NCBI GenBank assembly: GCA_034435835.1
Contig: DAOTWF010000007.1
Coordinates: 1-42,969, forward strand
DNA length: 42,969 nt
Reading direction: 5' to 3'
Source: CALJTV01 sp034435835
Lineage (GTDB): Bacteria; Chloroflexota; Dehalococcoidia; GIF9; UBA5629
In this document: in pieces, positions 33,925 to 42,371 of the stretch
Position numbering within the stretch: the first letter of the stretch is position 1
Layout of the letters: each line of letters begins with the position of its first letter
The notes under the pieces: generated by a model
What the model saw: the letters and a program-made list of their open reading frames with translations, nothing else
Databases searched by the model: none
What the model was told of the DNA's origin: nothing
Made by a program: the position numbers and the translations under genes

Positions 33925-35139
33925 ATGCTAGCGCTGCAGAACATAAGAGTCCTCGACCTCACCCACCTGCCACCGGGTGCGCTGGGCACCATGATGCTGG
34001 CTGACCTTGGAGCTGATGTCATCAAAATCACCGCGCCAACGGAAGCAAGCGAGCGCGGCGCTGGCGTCGAAGCCCTGCTGGCTAAAGATGATAGCTATAA
34101 AATGGCTGTTTTCGATGTCCTGAACCGCAATAAGCGCAGCATACAGCTAGACCTGAAACGCGAAGAGGGACAGAAGGTTTTCCACGAGCTTGCTAGGACA
34201 GCAGATGTCATCGTGGAAGGCTTTAGACCGGGCGTGGTAAAGCGCCTCAAGGCAGACTATGAGACAATACGCGCTATTAACAGCCGGATAGTCTACTGCT
34301 CGCTGAGCGGATACGGGCAGGACGGTCCCTACCGCACCTTTTCCGGGCACGATATAAACTACATATCCATAGCTGGCGCCCTGGGTATTATCAGCAGTCC
34401 CGAAAAGCCAAGCATCCCGCTGAACCTGCTGGCTGACTTCGCCGGCGCCTCCCTGCACGGCGTCATCGGCATTCTCGCTGCCCTGTTAGCAAGGGAGAAG
34501 ACAGGCAGGGGGCAATATGTGGACATATCCTATACCGACGGCGTCATCAACCTGCTATCCTGGTTCTTCAGCCTCCACTTCGCCTCCGGCATCAGCCCCA
34601 GCCCAGGTAGGTCATGGCTCCACGGCGCCTACCCCTATTATGCCGTCTACCAGACAAAAGACGATAAGTACATCAGCATTGGTTGTGTTGAGCCCTGGCT
34701 GTGGGAAAACTTATGCCGTGCCCTGGGTAAGGAGGAGTACATCCCCTGCCATATCGCAGTGGAACATTTCTACCAGCCTCCACAAGATGAGAAATGGCAG
34801 GAAATCTTTTCATACCTGCAGGAGACATTCAGCACTCGGACACGGGACGAATGGTTCGAGTTCCTCTCCGGCAAGAACGTGCCTGTGGCAAAGGTCTACA
34901 CTCTGGAAGAAGTGGTCCATGACCCGCAGATAGTCCACCGCGAGATGGTGGTGGAAGTCGACCACCCCTCACTGGGTAAAATCAGACAGCCAGGCATCGC
35001 CATCAAGCTCTCGGAGACACCGGGCAGCATAAGGAGGCTGGCGCCCCGTCCCGGCGAGCACACCGATGAAATACTTAAAGAGCTCGGCTATACAGACCGC
35101 CATATCAAGCAGTTGCACAAACGCAAGGTGGTGGGCTAG
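33925..35139 (+). CDS. Family III CoA-transferase (CaiB/BaiF), AMACR-like
   Basis: This 404-residue protein has the CaiB/BaiF fold: R-V-L-D-L-T-H-L-P-P-G near the start, A-D-L-G-A-D-V-I-K-I, and E-G-F-R-P-G-V. It contains S-G-H-D-I-N-Y (His-Asp pair) and A-D-F-A-G, the positions of the acid-base pair in alpha-methylacyl-CoA racemase. Racemase activity is therefore at least as likely as CoA transfer. It heads a three-gene run with the AsnC-like and HIT genes. The substrate is unknown. Confidence 0.87.
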   Translation: MLALQNIRVLDLTHLPPGALGTMMLADLGADVIKITAPTEASERGAGVEALLAKDDSYKMAVFDVLNRNKRSIQLDLKREEGQKVFHELARTADVIVEGFRPGVVKRLKADYETIRAINSRIVYCSLSGYGQDGPYRTFSGHDINYISIAGALGIISSPEKPSIPLNLLADFAGASLHGVIGILAALLAREKTGRGQYVDISYTDGVINLLSWFFSLHFASGISPSPGRSWLHGAYPYYAVYQTKDDKYISIGCVEPWLWENLCRALGKEEYIPCHIAVEHFYQPPQDEKWQEIFSYLQETFSTRTRDEWFEFLSGKNVPVAKVYTLEEVVHDPQIVHREMVVEVDHPSLGKIRQPGIAIKLSETPGSIRRLAPRPGEHTDEILKELGYTDRHIKQLHKRKVVG

Positions 35140-35162
35140 AATTTAAACAAAGGGGGTGAAAG

Positions 35163-35408
35163 ATGCCAGCCAAAGCATTCGTCCTCATCGAGACCGAGGT
35201 CGGCCGCACCAAAGACGTCGTAGCCGCATTGAATAACATCAAGATTAAAGAAATAAAGTCGGTAGATTTGGTAACCGGTCCTTACGATGTCATCGCAGTG
35301 GTTGAGCATCAGGACTTTAATGCCGTTGGCAACCTGGTCACCGAAAAAATACACCCCATCCCTGGCATCAAGAGAACGGTTACCTGTCTCTCCATCAAGG
35401 TGTCCTGA
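35163..35408 (+). CDS. Stand-alone AsnC/Lrp ligand-binding (RAM) domain protein
   Basis: This 81-residue protein is only the RAM/AsnC effector fold, with a helix-strand pattern ending in V-T-G-P-Y-D-V-I-A-V-V and a C-terminal T-C-L-S-I. The usual N-terminal helix-turn-helix is missing, so it cannot bind DNA as a normal Lrp. Such stand-alone proteins bind amino acids or other small ligands. The ATG follows AAAGGGGGTGAAAG. It is 23 bases after the CoA-transferase gene and may sense or regulate the same pathway. Confidence 0.85.
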   Translation: MPAKAFVLIETEVGRTKDVVAALNNIKIKEIKSVDLVTGPYDVIAVVEHQDFNAVGNLVTEKIHPIPGIKRTVTCLSIKVS

Positions 35409-35428
35409 AAGGCTACAGACACAGACCC

Positions 35429-35770
35429 ATGGAATGCGTTTTCTGTCGCATAGTGGGCGGGGAGATACCCGCGAGCGTGGTGTTTCAGGACGATGAGCTC
35501 ATGGCATTCCGTGATATCCACCCCCAAGCACCGGTGCACATCCTGGTGATACCGAAAGCCCACATCGCCTCGTTGAACGACCTCAAATCCGAGAACGCAG
35601 GACTTATCGGCCGCCTGATACTCCTTGCCGCTGAACTTGCCCGTAAGGAGAACATCTCAGACAGTGGATATCGGCTAGCTATCAGCTGCGGTCGCGATGG
35701 GGGGCAGGTAGTACCACACCTCCACCTGCACCTCATCGGCGGAAAAAAGCTGGCTGATGAGCTCGGCTAG
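35429..35770 (+). CDS. HIT family nucleotide-binding protein (HinT-like)
   Basis: This 113-residue protein has the complete HIT motif H-L-H-L-H-L near the C-terminus, an N-terminal C-V-F-C-R-I-V-G-G-E-I-P zinc-site-like start, and the conserved H-I-L-V-I-P-K strand. HinT-type proteins hydrolyse adenosine phosphoramidates and similar nucleotides. It is 20 bases downstream of the AsnC-like gene. Its stop codon forms part of an inverted repeat shared with the ispH stop. Confidence 0.93.
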   Translation: MECVFCRIVGGEIPASVVFQDDELMAFRDIHPQAPVHILVIPKAHIASLNDLKSENAGLIGRLILLAAELARKENISDSGYRLAISCGRDGGQVVPHLHLHLIGGKKLADELG

Positions 35771-35782
35771 AAAAACTAGCCG
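35764..35782. terminator. Inverted repeat joining the HIT and ispH stop codons
   Basis: CGGCTAG-AAAAA-CTAGCCG is a perfect 7-bp stem. The left arm contains the HIT stop (TAG, 35768-35770) and the right arm contains the ispH stop (minus TAG, 35776-35778). There is no T-run, so it may be a weak or Rho-assisted end for two converging transcripts. Confidence 0.6.
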
Positions 35783-36636
35783 TTACCTGTCATCTCCTGC
35801 AACCTCGTCACTACCTCATCCACCGTGCTCTCCGGTGTGGAAGCACCGGCGGTAATGCCGATGTGCCTCTTGCCTTCAAGCCAGTTGCCCTCCAGTTCGC
35901 CGGCTGTCTCGATTAGATGTGTCTCCACCACCGGAGAACACACCTCAGCAAGGCGCCTGGTATTGGCACTATTTCTGCCGCCGACCACTATCATCAAATC
36001 GCTCCTATTAGCCAGCTCTAAGGCAGCATCCTGACGCTGCCGTGTCTTATGACACAGCGTATTTATGATTCGTGCTTCTCTGACTCGAGGACCGGCAACG
36101 CTCAGCAGGAGGGCAACAAACTCGCTAAACTTCACCAGACTCTGCGTGGTCTGGGCGGCGATACCCAGCCGGCTGCCTAGACCAGCTTCAGCCGCCATCC
36201 TCGCATCCATAGTAGCCACTGCCCTGTCCCCCGCCCAACCCAACAACCCCTTCACCTCCGGATGACCGGCATCACCAAAAATAACCACACCGAAACCTGA
36301 GCCAGCTAGCCTTCTAGCAGCCTTCTGTGCACGGCGCACAGTAGGACACGTGGCATCGATCACCTCCAAGCCGCGCAACTGCAGCTCCATAAGCACCCCC
36401 GGTGGCACACCATGGGAAGGAATGGCAACAACCGCACCATCAGGTACATCAATGCCGTCCACCACCTCAATGCCCAAGCTGGCAAGCCTGTCCACCACCG
36501 CCCGGTTATGAACAATCGGACCTATGCTGAGTATATGCCCGTGCTTTCTGGCTGCGTCCTCGATGATCTTTACCGCCCGCCTGACGCCAAAACAAAAACC
36601 AAGCTCGCGGGCTTTTTCAATGGTGACCTTCGCCAT
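35776..36636 (-). CDS. ispH: 4-hydroxy-3-methylbut-2-enyl diphosphate reductase
   Basis: This 286-residue iron-sulphur enzyme is the last step of the MEP isoprenoid pathway, giving IPP and DMAPP. The three cluster cysteines are visible: G-F-C-F-G-V (residue 14), D-A-T-C-P (about 96) and N-T-L-C-H-K-T (about 194). T-Q-T-type and H-x-V motifs between them agree with LytB. The enzyme needs an anaerobic or reducing supply of electrons. It follows plsC by 20 bases, forming a lipid-related pair. Confidence 0.96.
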   Translation of the reverse strand: MAKVTIEKARELGFCFGVRRAVKIIEDAARKHGHILSIGPIVHNRAVVDRLASLGIEVVDGIDVPDGAVVAIPSHGVPPGVLMELQLRGLEVIDATCPTVRRAQKAARRLAGSGFGVVIFGDAGHPEVKGLLGWAGDRAVATMDARMAAEAGLGSRLGIAAQTTQSLVKFSEFVALLLSVAGPRVREARIINTLCHKTRQRQDAALELANRSDLMIVVGGRNSANTRRLAEVCSPVVETHLIETAGELEGNWLEGKRHIGITAGASTPESTVDEVVTRLQEMTGNG

Positions 36637-36656
36637 CTTTCAGATGGAGATAATTG

Positions 36657-37436
36657 TCAGCAGGGCTGGTACCTGCCTCGGTACTCAGGCGGCAGCGCAC
36701 CTGCCAGCTTGCGCATTATGTACTCGGTAAGCTCCTGCAACTTTCCTTCGGAGACCTCACCCTCGACAGGCGGCAGGGTGAAGGGCTTACCGAAGTTCAC
36801 CACCACTTTTGGCCTCTTCAACCAGCCGAGCCCCTTTAGTTTTTCCGTGCCCCAGATGCCTACCGGTATCAACGGCGCGCCGGTGCGCAGGGCGATCAGG
36901 GCACAGCCATGGTAAGCCTCCTTGAGCTGGCACGTCCTGCTCCGTGTCCCCTCGGGATAGATACCAAAAACCATCCCCGCCTGTAGCACCTTTATGGAAT
37001 ATTCTATCGCCTGCTGCCTCTCTTCAAGCGTTCCTTTCCGACGAACCGGAAAAGCCTCGGCTATGTCCATCAAAATCCGGAACAATGGCACCGGAAAATA
37101 CCGGAAAAGCTCCTCCTTAGCCATAAATATGCTGTCGCGTGGCAAGATGCTCAGTATATGCAGCACCGGGTCGAGGAGATGCAGGTGGTTGCACACCGCA
37201 ATTATGGCGCCGTCGGGCGGCAGATTCTCTTTGCCCCTGACTTCATAGCGGATGAGGACTTTGAACAGTGCCCTGAAAAAAGCCTCGGCTATCTTCAGCG
37301 ATAACTTGACTGTGGGGCGCGAAATCCGGCGCTTGACCACACCGCCTTTGATGGGAAAATAGTAGACCTCCCCTTCCGGCAGCTTTTGCCTTTCCCTGGT
37401 AGCAACCTTCTGACCTCTAAACCATTCCGCTATCAT
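36657..37436 (-). CDS. plsC: 1-acyl-sn-glycerol-3-phosphate acyltransferase (PlsC)
   Basis: This 259-residue acyltransferase makes phosphatidic acid from lysophosphatidate. The catalytic N-H-x4-D motif reads N-H-L-H-L-L-D at about 82-88, and the substrate motif is Y-P-E-G-T-R-S-R. A hydrophobic segment near residues 45-62 suggests membrane association. About 40 extra basic residues at the N-terminus precede the domain. The ATG follows GGGAGG. It sits upstream of ispH in a two-gene run, and completes the gpsA-plsY-plsC pathway seen in the window. Confidence 0.92.
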   Translation of the reverse strand: MIAEWFRGQKVATRERQKLPEGEVYYFPIKGGVVKRRISRPTVKLSLKIAEAFFRALFKVLIRYEVRGKENLPPDGAIIAVCNHLHLLDPVLHILSILPRDSIFMAKEELFRYFPVPLFRILMDIAEAFPVRRKGTLEERQQAIEYSIKVLQAGMVFGIYPEGTRSRTCQLKEAYHGCALIALRTGAPLIPVGIWGTEKLKGLGWLKRPKVVVNFGKPFTLPPVEGEVSEGKLQELTEYIMRKLAGALPPEYRGRYQPC

Positions 37437-37503
37437 AATGGCCCGCCTCCCTCTGTCTGTGCTGTAATTATACCCCCTTAGTCAAGAACTCTGCCAGTAA
37501 AGT

Positions 37504-39246
37504 TCAACTAGGCAAAAGTAAATTCTGTAGCCCACCCACCACCAGAGCAGCCACCAGCATCACACCAGTAGCTTTAAGCATGTCCCTGACACCCAGCTCG
37601 CGCAGTAAAATGACGAAAGTAGCCATGCAGGGGAAGAACATGGCTAGAACAGTGTTGGCAACCACTAGTTGTTTGGCTGTCAGCGCCAGCGGCACCAGCA
37701 TGCCCACAGCTACATCCTTACGCAAAAAACCCACCGCCAGAGCAACCACCGACTCTCTGGGCAGTCCCAGAACCCCGCTGACGACAGGCGCAGCAAAGCT
37801 GGCTATGTAGTCGAACACTCCAAAGGTGTAGAGAAGGTTGACCACCAGCACCCCCCCCAGCACTACCGGCAAAGCCTCCTTGATAAAGACAAACACCCTG
37901 AACCACAGCTTCTGCCCGATGACCCGCCAGGGCGGAAAACGATAGGGAGGGATCTCCACTAAAAGCTCGGGGCTGAACCCTCTAACAGCACGGTTAAGAA
38001 TGAGCCCGATGATAACCCAGGACAAAAACAGACTGGCGTAGACCAGCACCACATACTGCAATCCCTCTCTGCCCACCAGCCCCATTACCATAGCCTGCAG
38101 GGCAGCACAGGGGACACCGATGGAAATCAAAGTGGCGGCAATAAACCTTTCCCTGCGGCTCTCCAGAATTCTGGTAGCCATGATCGCCGGCACATTGCAG
38201 CCCAGGCCAAGGATTGTGGGAATGATGGCATAGCCGTGCAGCCCCAGCCTGTGTAGCAATGTGTCCATTAAAACTGCCAGGCGAGGCAGGTAGCCGACGT
38301 CCTCAAGCAGCCCGAGCACGAAATAGAAGGCAAGTATGTAAGGTATAACCACGCCGAACTCAATGTAGAGCCCGGTGCTCAGCAGCCCCATGGACTGCAT
38401 GAAGTCGATTTCGCCACCTATCAACCTGCCCACGATGATGTCATGCCACATGCCACCACTGCCAAGAAGATGGCTCAGCTGCATCAGCAGCGGTGCCCAT
38501 GCCATCTCAAAGAAGGGATCGGTAACATACCTGATTATCCCCTCACCTACCAGCCTGATGCCTCCGAAGGCTGCTGCCAGCACCACCGCTGCCAGGATAA
38601 ACCCCCAAACTGGATGGCTACCGATATCGCCCACAGCCTCACCCAGCGTATGGTGTCGGTGGCTCAGTGACTGCACCTGCCCCACTATCTCGCCCACCTT
38701 CGCCCACCGCTCGTCGCTACTGGAAAACGCCACCTCGGGGGCTCTGGCTTCGCCCAGCCTGCTCACCAGCTCCTTCACCCCCTCGCCAGTCACCGCCACC
38801 GTAGGCACCACAGGGATGCCGAGCAACTCCTCAAGCCTGCTGACATCTATGCTCATGCCCCGGTGACGAGCATCGTCCCACATGTTAAGCGCCACCACCA
38901 GCGGCTTGCGCCTTTCCATCAATTCCATGGTAAGTCCTAGGTTCCTCTCCAAGTTGGTGGCATCGACCACATTTAGCACCACATCGCCCTGTTCCAGCAT
39001 CTGCACAGCCACCTCCTCCGCCTTGGAAGTGGGCTCCAGCGTGTAAATGCCGGGTACGTCGATAACCTCCACCTGCTCACCACCAACTCTGAGAAAGCCA
39101 CAGGTGAACTCGACCGTTGTTCCTGGATAGTTGGAAGTGGTGATATACGTGCCGGTAAGCCGGGAAAAAAGGGCGCTCTTCCCCACGTTCGGGTTGCCCA
39201 CAAGGAAGATGCGCCTCAGCTTGCCTGAAGACTTAGCTGGCTGCAT
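37504..39246 (-). CDS. feoB: Ferrous iron transporter FeoB
   Basis: This 580-residue protein has a cytoplasmic G domain (G-N-P-N-V-G-K-S at 17-24, a P-G-T-T switch, D-V-P-G, and N-M-W-D as the G4 motif). A helical spacer and about eight to nine membrane segments follow, with the conserved G-L-G-C-N-V-P-A (about 350) and the I-G-V-P-C-A gate region. It imports Fe(II), the form available in anoxic settings. It overlaps feoA by 14 bases. It is shorter than E. coli FeoB, mostly at the C-terminus. Confidence 0.95.
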   Translation of the reverse strand: MQPAKSSGKLRRIFLVGNPNVGKSALFSRLTGTYITTSNYPGTTVEFTCGFLRVGGEQVEVIDVPGIYTLEPTSKAEEVAVQMLEQGDVVLNVVDATNLERNLGLTMELMERRKPLVVALNMWDDARHRGMSIDVSRLEELLGIPVVPTVAVTGEGVKELVSRLGEARAPEVAFSSSDERWAKVGEIVGQVQSLSHRHHTLGEAVGDIGSHPVWGFILAAVVLAAAFGGIRLVGEGIIRYVTDPFFEMAWAPLLMQLSHLLGSGGMWHDIIVGRLIGGEIDFMQSMGLLSTGLYIEFGVVIPYILAFYFVLGLLEDVGYLPRLAVLMDTLLHRLGLHGYAIIPTILGLGCNVPAIMATRILESRRERFIAATLISIGVPCAALQAMVMGLVGREGLQYVVLVYASLFLSWVIIGLILNRAVRGFSPELLVEIPPYRFPPWRVIGQKLWFRVFVFIKEALPVVLGGVLVVNLLYTFGVFDYIASFAAPVVSGVLGLPRESVVALAVGFLRKDVAVGMLVPLALTAKQLVVANTVLAMFFPCMATFVILLRELGVRDMLKATGVMLVAALVVGGLQNLLLPS

Positions 39247-39484
39247 CTACTTCTACTATCACCCTGCTCGCCATGCCAAAACCGATAGCCACCTGTGAGC
39301 TGTCCACCTTGACCATAACAGGTCCGCGAAACAGCATTGAGCTTATCTTGGTGACCTTCTTACCAGTCCTTATGCCCAGGGCTTCAAGCCGCCGCACCAA
39401 GCCATGTCCGCCGGTTATCTCGACCACCGTGCCACTCTGTCCAGCCTCCATCCTGGACAGGGGCAATATCAGCTTTTCAGACAT
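39233..39484 (-). CDS. feoA: Ferrous iron transport protein FeoA
   Basis: This 83-residue SH3-like protein shows the FeoA pattern L-x-x-L-x-x-G, I-T-G-G-H-G-L-V-R-R-L-E-A-L-G-I-R-x-G, and a C-terminal beta region ending V-E-V. FeoA interacts with FeoB at the membrane. The ORF overlaps fur upstream by eight bases and feoB downstream by 14, which supports one translationally coupled operon. Confidence 0.92.
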   Translation of the reverse strand: MSEKLILPLSRMEAGQSGTVVEITGGHGLVRRLEALGIRTGKKVTKISSMLFRGPVMVKVDSSQVAIGFGMASRVIVEVDAAS

Positions 39485-39944
39485 CGGATTTCCCGCTCCT
39501 ACCCCTTCCCTTCCGCCTGCAGTCAGGACACAACCCCACTATACGGACCTCGACATCAAAGATATCGAAGTCGTACTTTTTCGCCGTATCTTCCTTCAGT
39601 TTCTGGCTTGCCGAACAGACGAACTCCACAACCTTACCACAGCTCGCACACAAAAGATGCTGGTGCTCCGCCTCCGACTTCACCTCATAATGGTGGTGCT
39701 CCTCAATAAAATGATGCTCCTGCACCAAGCCCAACTCCTTAAAAAGCTGGAGGTTTCGGTACACCGTAGACAGACTCATCCCGGAGTTCTGATCCTGCGC
39801 CCTGCGATACAACTCCTCCGCCCCCACATGCTCCGGACTCTGCCGCAAAAGCTCCAGCAGCAGCATCCTCTGCGCCGTCATCCTCCGGCTGGTGCCACCC
39901 AGTACCCTCCGTATGCTCAGTTCTCGCTCAGCACCCCTCGACAT
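39477..39944 (-). CDS. fur: Fur-family metalloregulator
   Basis: This 155-residue protein has an N-terminal winged helix (R-M-T-A-Q-R-M-L-L-L-E-L-L, S-L-S-T-V-Y-R-N-L-Q) and a C-terminal metal domain with H-H-H-Y-E-V. Two CxxC pairs (CASC and CPDC) form the structural zinc site. Its position at the head of fur-feoA-feoB argues for iron sensing; zinc or peroxide relatives cannot be excluded. It is likely to autoregulate the operon. Confidence 0.92.
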   Translation of the reverse strand: MSRGAERELSIRRVLGGTSRRMTAQRMLLLELLRQSPEHVGAEELYRRAQDQNSGMSLSTVYRNLQLFKELGLVQEHHFIEEHHHYEVKSEAEHQHLLCASCGKVVEFVCSASQKLKEDTAKKYDFDIFDVEVRIVGLCPDCRRKGRGRSGKSDV

Positions 39945-39981
39945 CTTAAAGACCCGACGTTTCGTAGAGTAGTAATGCTAA

Positions 39982-40028
39982 TGCAATCCATTTGCAAAAA
40001 TTATAGCACAAATATTACCTTCTAGCAA
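39982..40028 (-). promoter_or_regulatory. fur-feoAB promoter and candidate operator
   Basis: TTGCTA (40023-40028) and TATAAT (40000-40005) are 17 bases apart on the minus strand. Across the expected start lies TGCAA-N5-TTGCA (39982-39996), beside two TAATGC direct repeats (39973-39984). The repeated hexamers resemble a degenerate Fur box, but the match is partial. Confidence 0.65.
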
Positions 40029-40057
40029 AAGGGCACGCTATGTTAGCCTGTCCATCC

Positions 40058-41359
40058 TCACAGCTTGCGCAGCGGTGGGGAAAGCAGTGCTGCTGCGAGG
40101 ACAGAAAACAGAAAAATAAGACCGCCTGCTGCGATTGCGGGCTGCACCCCTGCCCGGTCAGCGGCAGCCCCGATGATCAGGCTGCCCGGGAAATACCAGA
40201 TGATGACATACAGCCCCATCACCCGCCCGCGAAAGCCATCAGGGATAATAGACTGGATGAGCGTGTTCGCCACGGCAAAGAAAATGGCGGCTGCAGCGGC
40301 TACCATAACCGCCAGAATCAAAGACAGCAAAAAGGACTCCGAAAGCGCAAATAGGATCAGTGTGACGCCGAAAATAAGTCCGCCGATGATGAGCAGCCAT
40401 CCCTTATGCTGGAACTTGCCCATAGCGGCTACAGTCAGTGCGCCGGCTATAGCGCCAGCCCCGGTCGCCATCATCAACTGGCTATAGCCTTCCGCACCCA
40501 GACCAAGTACTTCCCGGGCAAACACGGGCATCATCCATGCGTAAGGCAGGGCGAAAAGACAGGCGACCATCACCAGGAACATGACCACCATGACCAATTT
40601 GTTATTCAGAATATAGCTTGCCCCTTCGCCCAGGTTGTCGACCACGCTAGATTGACGCGCGGCGGAGTACGGCGGCAATGGCTGCATCATCAATACCAGC
40701 AGCCATCCCACACCATAACACAGCCCTGCCACGTAAAAACAACCGCCGGTATTTATAACACCGATAAGGGCGCCAGCCACGGCAGGTCCAATAAAACGGC
40801 TCACCTGCCATGCGGTAGAACCCAAAGCCACCGCATTCATCAGGTCTTCCAGTGGCACCACTCTGGGCACAATCGCCATGATGGTCGGGTCGCCAACCGA
40901 CCATACCACACCTGCAAGAACGGATATAGCGACGATATGCCATACCGTGACCATGCCGGTGATCGTAAACGTTGCCAGTGCCACAATGAGCGAAAGTGCA
41001 CCCAAGCGACAGAAAAGCAGCAGCCGGCGCTGGTCAAACCTATCGGCAAACACGCCTCCTAGCGGTGCCAGAAACAGTGGCGGAATGCTGGCGCAGAAAA
41101 CAACCATGCCCACCCAGAACGCAGAATCGGTTAGCTCCAGGACCAACCACCCCTGGGCAGTTATCATAATCCAGTAGCCCGAACCTCCGGCAAGTAGGCT
41201 TGCCCAAAGGAGAGCATAGTCACGGTGACGGAAGGCACGGAAGATACTTATAACCGCCGAGACAGAGGGCATTTTCAGATACACTCTAAGTCTTCCTTCA
41301 GTCCTGCCCTGCTGTTTGAGAGAGGTTCGGTCGTCGGGTTTGACAAGAAGGGCGGACAA
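40058..41359 (-). CDS. MFS transporter, MFS_3/EntS-like
   Basis: This 433-residue protein has about 11-12 hydrophobic segments and the MFS signature loop G-G-V-F-A-D-R-F-D-Q-R-R between segments 2 and 3. A second related loop precedes the D-G-F-R-G-R-V-M-G segment, typical of the MFS_3 (enterobactin exporter-like) group. The substrate is unknown; efflux is likely. The first 29 residues are poorly hydrophobic, and an in-frame ATG near residue 30 may be the true start. It follows the fur promoter region in the same direction but is separately transcribed. Confidence 0.85.
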   Translation of the reverse strand: MSALLVKPDDRTSLKQQGRTEGRLRVYLKMPSVSAVISIFRAFRHRDYALLWASLLAGGSGYWIMITAQGWLVLELTDSAFWVGMVVFCASIPPLFLAPLGGVFADRFDQRRLLLFCRLGALSLIVALATFTITGMVTVWHIVAISVLAGVVWSVGDPTIMAIVPRVVPLEDLMNAVALGSTAWQVSRFIGPAVAGALIGVINTGGCFYVAGLCYGVGWLLVLMMQPLPPYSAARQSSVVDNLGEGASYILNNKLVMVVMFLVMVACLFALPYAWMMPVFAREVLGLGAEGYSQLMMATGAGAIAGALTVAAMGKFQHKGWLLIIGGLIFGVTLILFALSESFLLSLILAVMVAAAAAIFFAVANTLIQSIIPDGFRGRVMGLYVIIWYFPGSLIIGAAADRAGVQPAIAAGGLIFLFSVLAAALLSPPLRKL

Positions 41360-41448
41360 CTCCTACCATTTTAGCAGAGCTTGACCTCTCCGATAAGCCG
41401 ACGAACGACACGCCTGATAGCTCCGACTTTTAGCTTAAGGAGGTAACG

Positions 41449-41718
41449 ATGGCAAGAAAAGCAAGATTAACTGTAAAATCTGTTGCCGGCTATTGCAGCG
41501 CTGGACACAAGGTCGGCGACTCCTTCATCACCGATGGCGTTACTATCAAAAGCGAGCAAGGACAGGGCATCTGCATTTTCGCCCTCCCCTCGTTGGCACC
41601 ATACCTCACCGCCTATTGCCGCGAGACCCCGGAGTCAGACTGGATCAACAAGCTGAGCGAGCTGCAATGCCCGGACAGCAGGAACACGGTGAAGTTCTCC
41701 GTAGAGCGGGTAGAGTAG
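41449..41718 (+). CDS. TIGR04076 family small protein
   Basis: This 89-residue protein has the TIGR04076 arrangement: a short basic start, Y-C-S-A-G-H-K-V-G-D-S-F, a G-I-C-I-F-A-L segment followed by L-A-P-Y-L, a W-I segment, and C-P-D-S near the C-terminus. The four conserved Cys/His positions suggest metal or cofactor binding. The function is unknown. The ATG follows a strong AAGGAGGTAACG. It diverges from the MFS gene and is followed by the mobile region. Confidence 0.88.
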   Translation: MARKARLTVKSVAGYCSAGHKVGDSFITDGVTIKSEQGQGICIFALPSLAPYLTAYCRETPESDWINKLSELQCPDSRNTVKFSVERVE

Positions 41719-41810
41719 CTCCACAACTGCTTATTGCTTTAATGCCGGGCTAACAGTAGCCAGTCTGCTTTAGGCAATTGCACCTTTAGACTGAGCCTGG
41801 AGGTGCCCCG

Positions 41811-42026
41811 ATGAATCGCACGCAAACCCTCCAGTTGCTCAGGTCATACCGGGAAAAAGGACTTAACCTTATCCCGCTCAAGCCCCGGTCCAAGACGCCC
41901 TTGGTGAAGTGGAAGACTTACCAGCTTACCGACGAGGACTTCCTGAAATATCTTTCCCAGGGCGTCAACTGGGCCGTCCGCTGTGATGAGCACTTCCATG
42001 CCCTGGACTTTGACAACCCCGACTGA
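41811..42026 (+). pseudogene. Truncated primase-polymerase (Prim-Pol) fragment
   Basis: This 71-residue fragment starts behind GGAGGTG and matches the N-terminus of bifunctional Prim-Pol proteins: Y-R-E-K-G-L-N-L-I-P-L-K-P-x-S-K-T-P-L-V-K-W, N-W-A-V-R and the catalytic-type L-D-F-D-N-P. It stops at a TGA formed by the first three bases of the IS element at 42024, so the rest of the gene is missing from here. Such genes are typical of plasmids, phages and integrative elements, so this is probably the edge of a mobile region. Confidence 0.78.
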
Positions 42027-42092
42027 CCTGCCCCCCGAAAACCAGTCCAGCAATAATGTTAGACTGGATAATAAAGAAAGGGGGGTATTTCA

Positions 42093-42371
42093 TTGGCCAG
42101 GAGACAGTACAAGCCAGAGCAAATCATCAATAAGCTCCGTGAGGCTGAAGTCCTCATCAGCCAGGGCAACACCATCGGTCAAGCCAGCAGAAAGATCGGA
42201 ATCACCGAACAGACCTATTACCGCTGGCGCAGAGAGTATGGCGGAATGGGTGTGGAGCAAGCCAAGCGGCTGAGGGAACTGGAGAGAGAAAACACCAGAC
42301 TAAAGAGGCTGGTAGCTGATCTTTCTCTGGACAATGCCATCTTGAAGGAGGCTGCCCGGGGAAACTCCTGA
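42093..42371 (+). CDS. IS3-family transposase OrfA
   Basis: This 92-residue protein has an HTH domain (about 8-50: Y-K-P-E-Q-I-I-N-K-L-R-E-A, G-x-x-I-G-Q-A-S-R-K-I-G-I-T, T-Y-Y-R-W-R-R-E-Y-G-G-M) and a C-terminal leucine-zipper segment L-R-E-L-E-R-E-N-x-R-L-K. That is the usual OrfA layout for IS2/IS407-like members. The start is TTG behind GAAAGGGGGG. OrfA alone binds IS ends and can inhibit transposition; OrfAB is the active transposase. Confidence 0.9.
   Translation: MARRQYKPEQIINKLREAEVLISQGNTIGQASRKIGITEQTYYRWRREYGGMGVEQAKRLRELERENTRLKRLVADLSLDNAILKEAARGNS

Noticed and set aside
40406..41062. A 218-codon plus-strand ORF inside the MFS gene region
   Set aside because: The sequence is histidine- and glutamine-rich without domain signatures, typical of an antisense shadow of a membrane protein gene.
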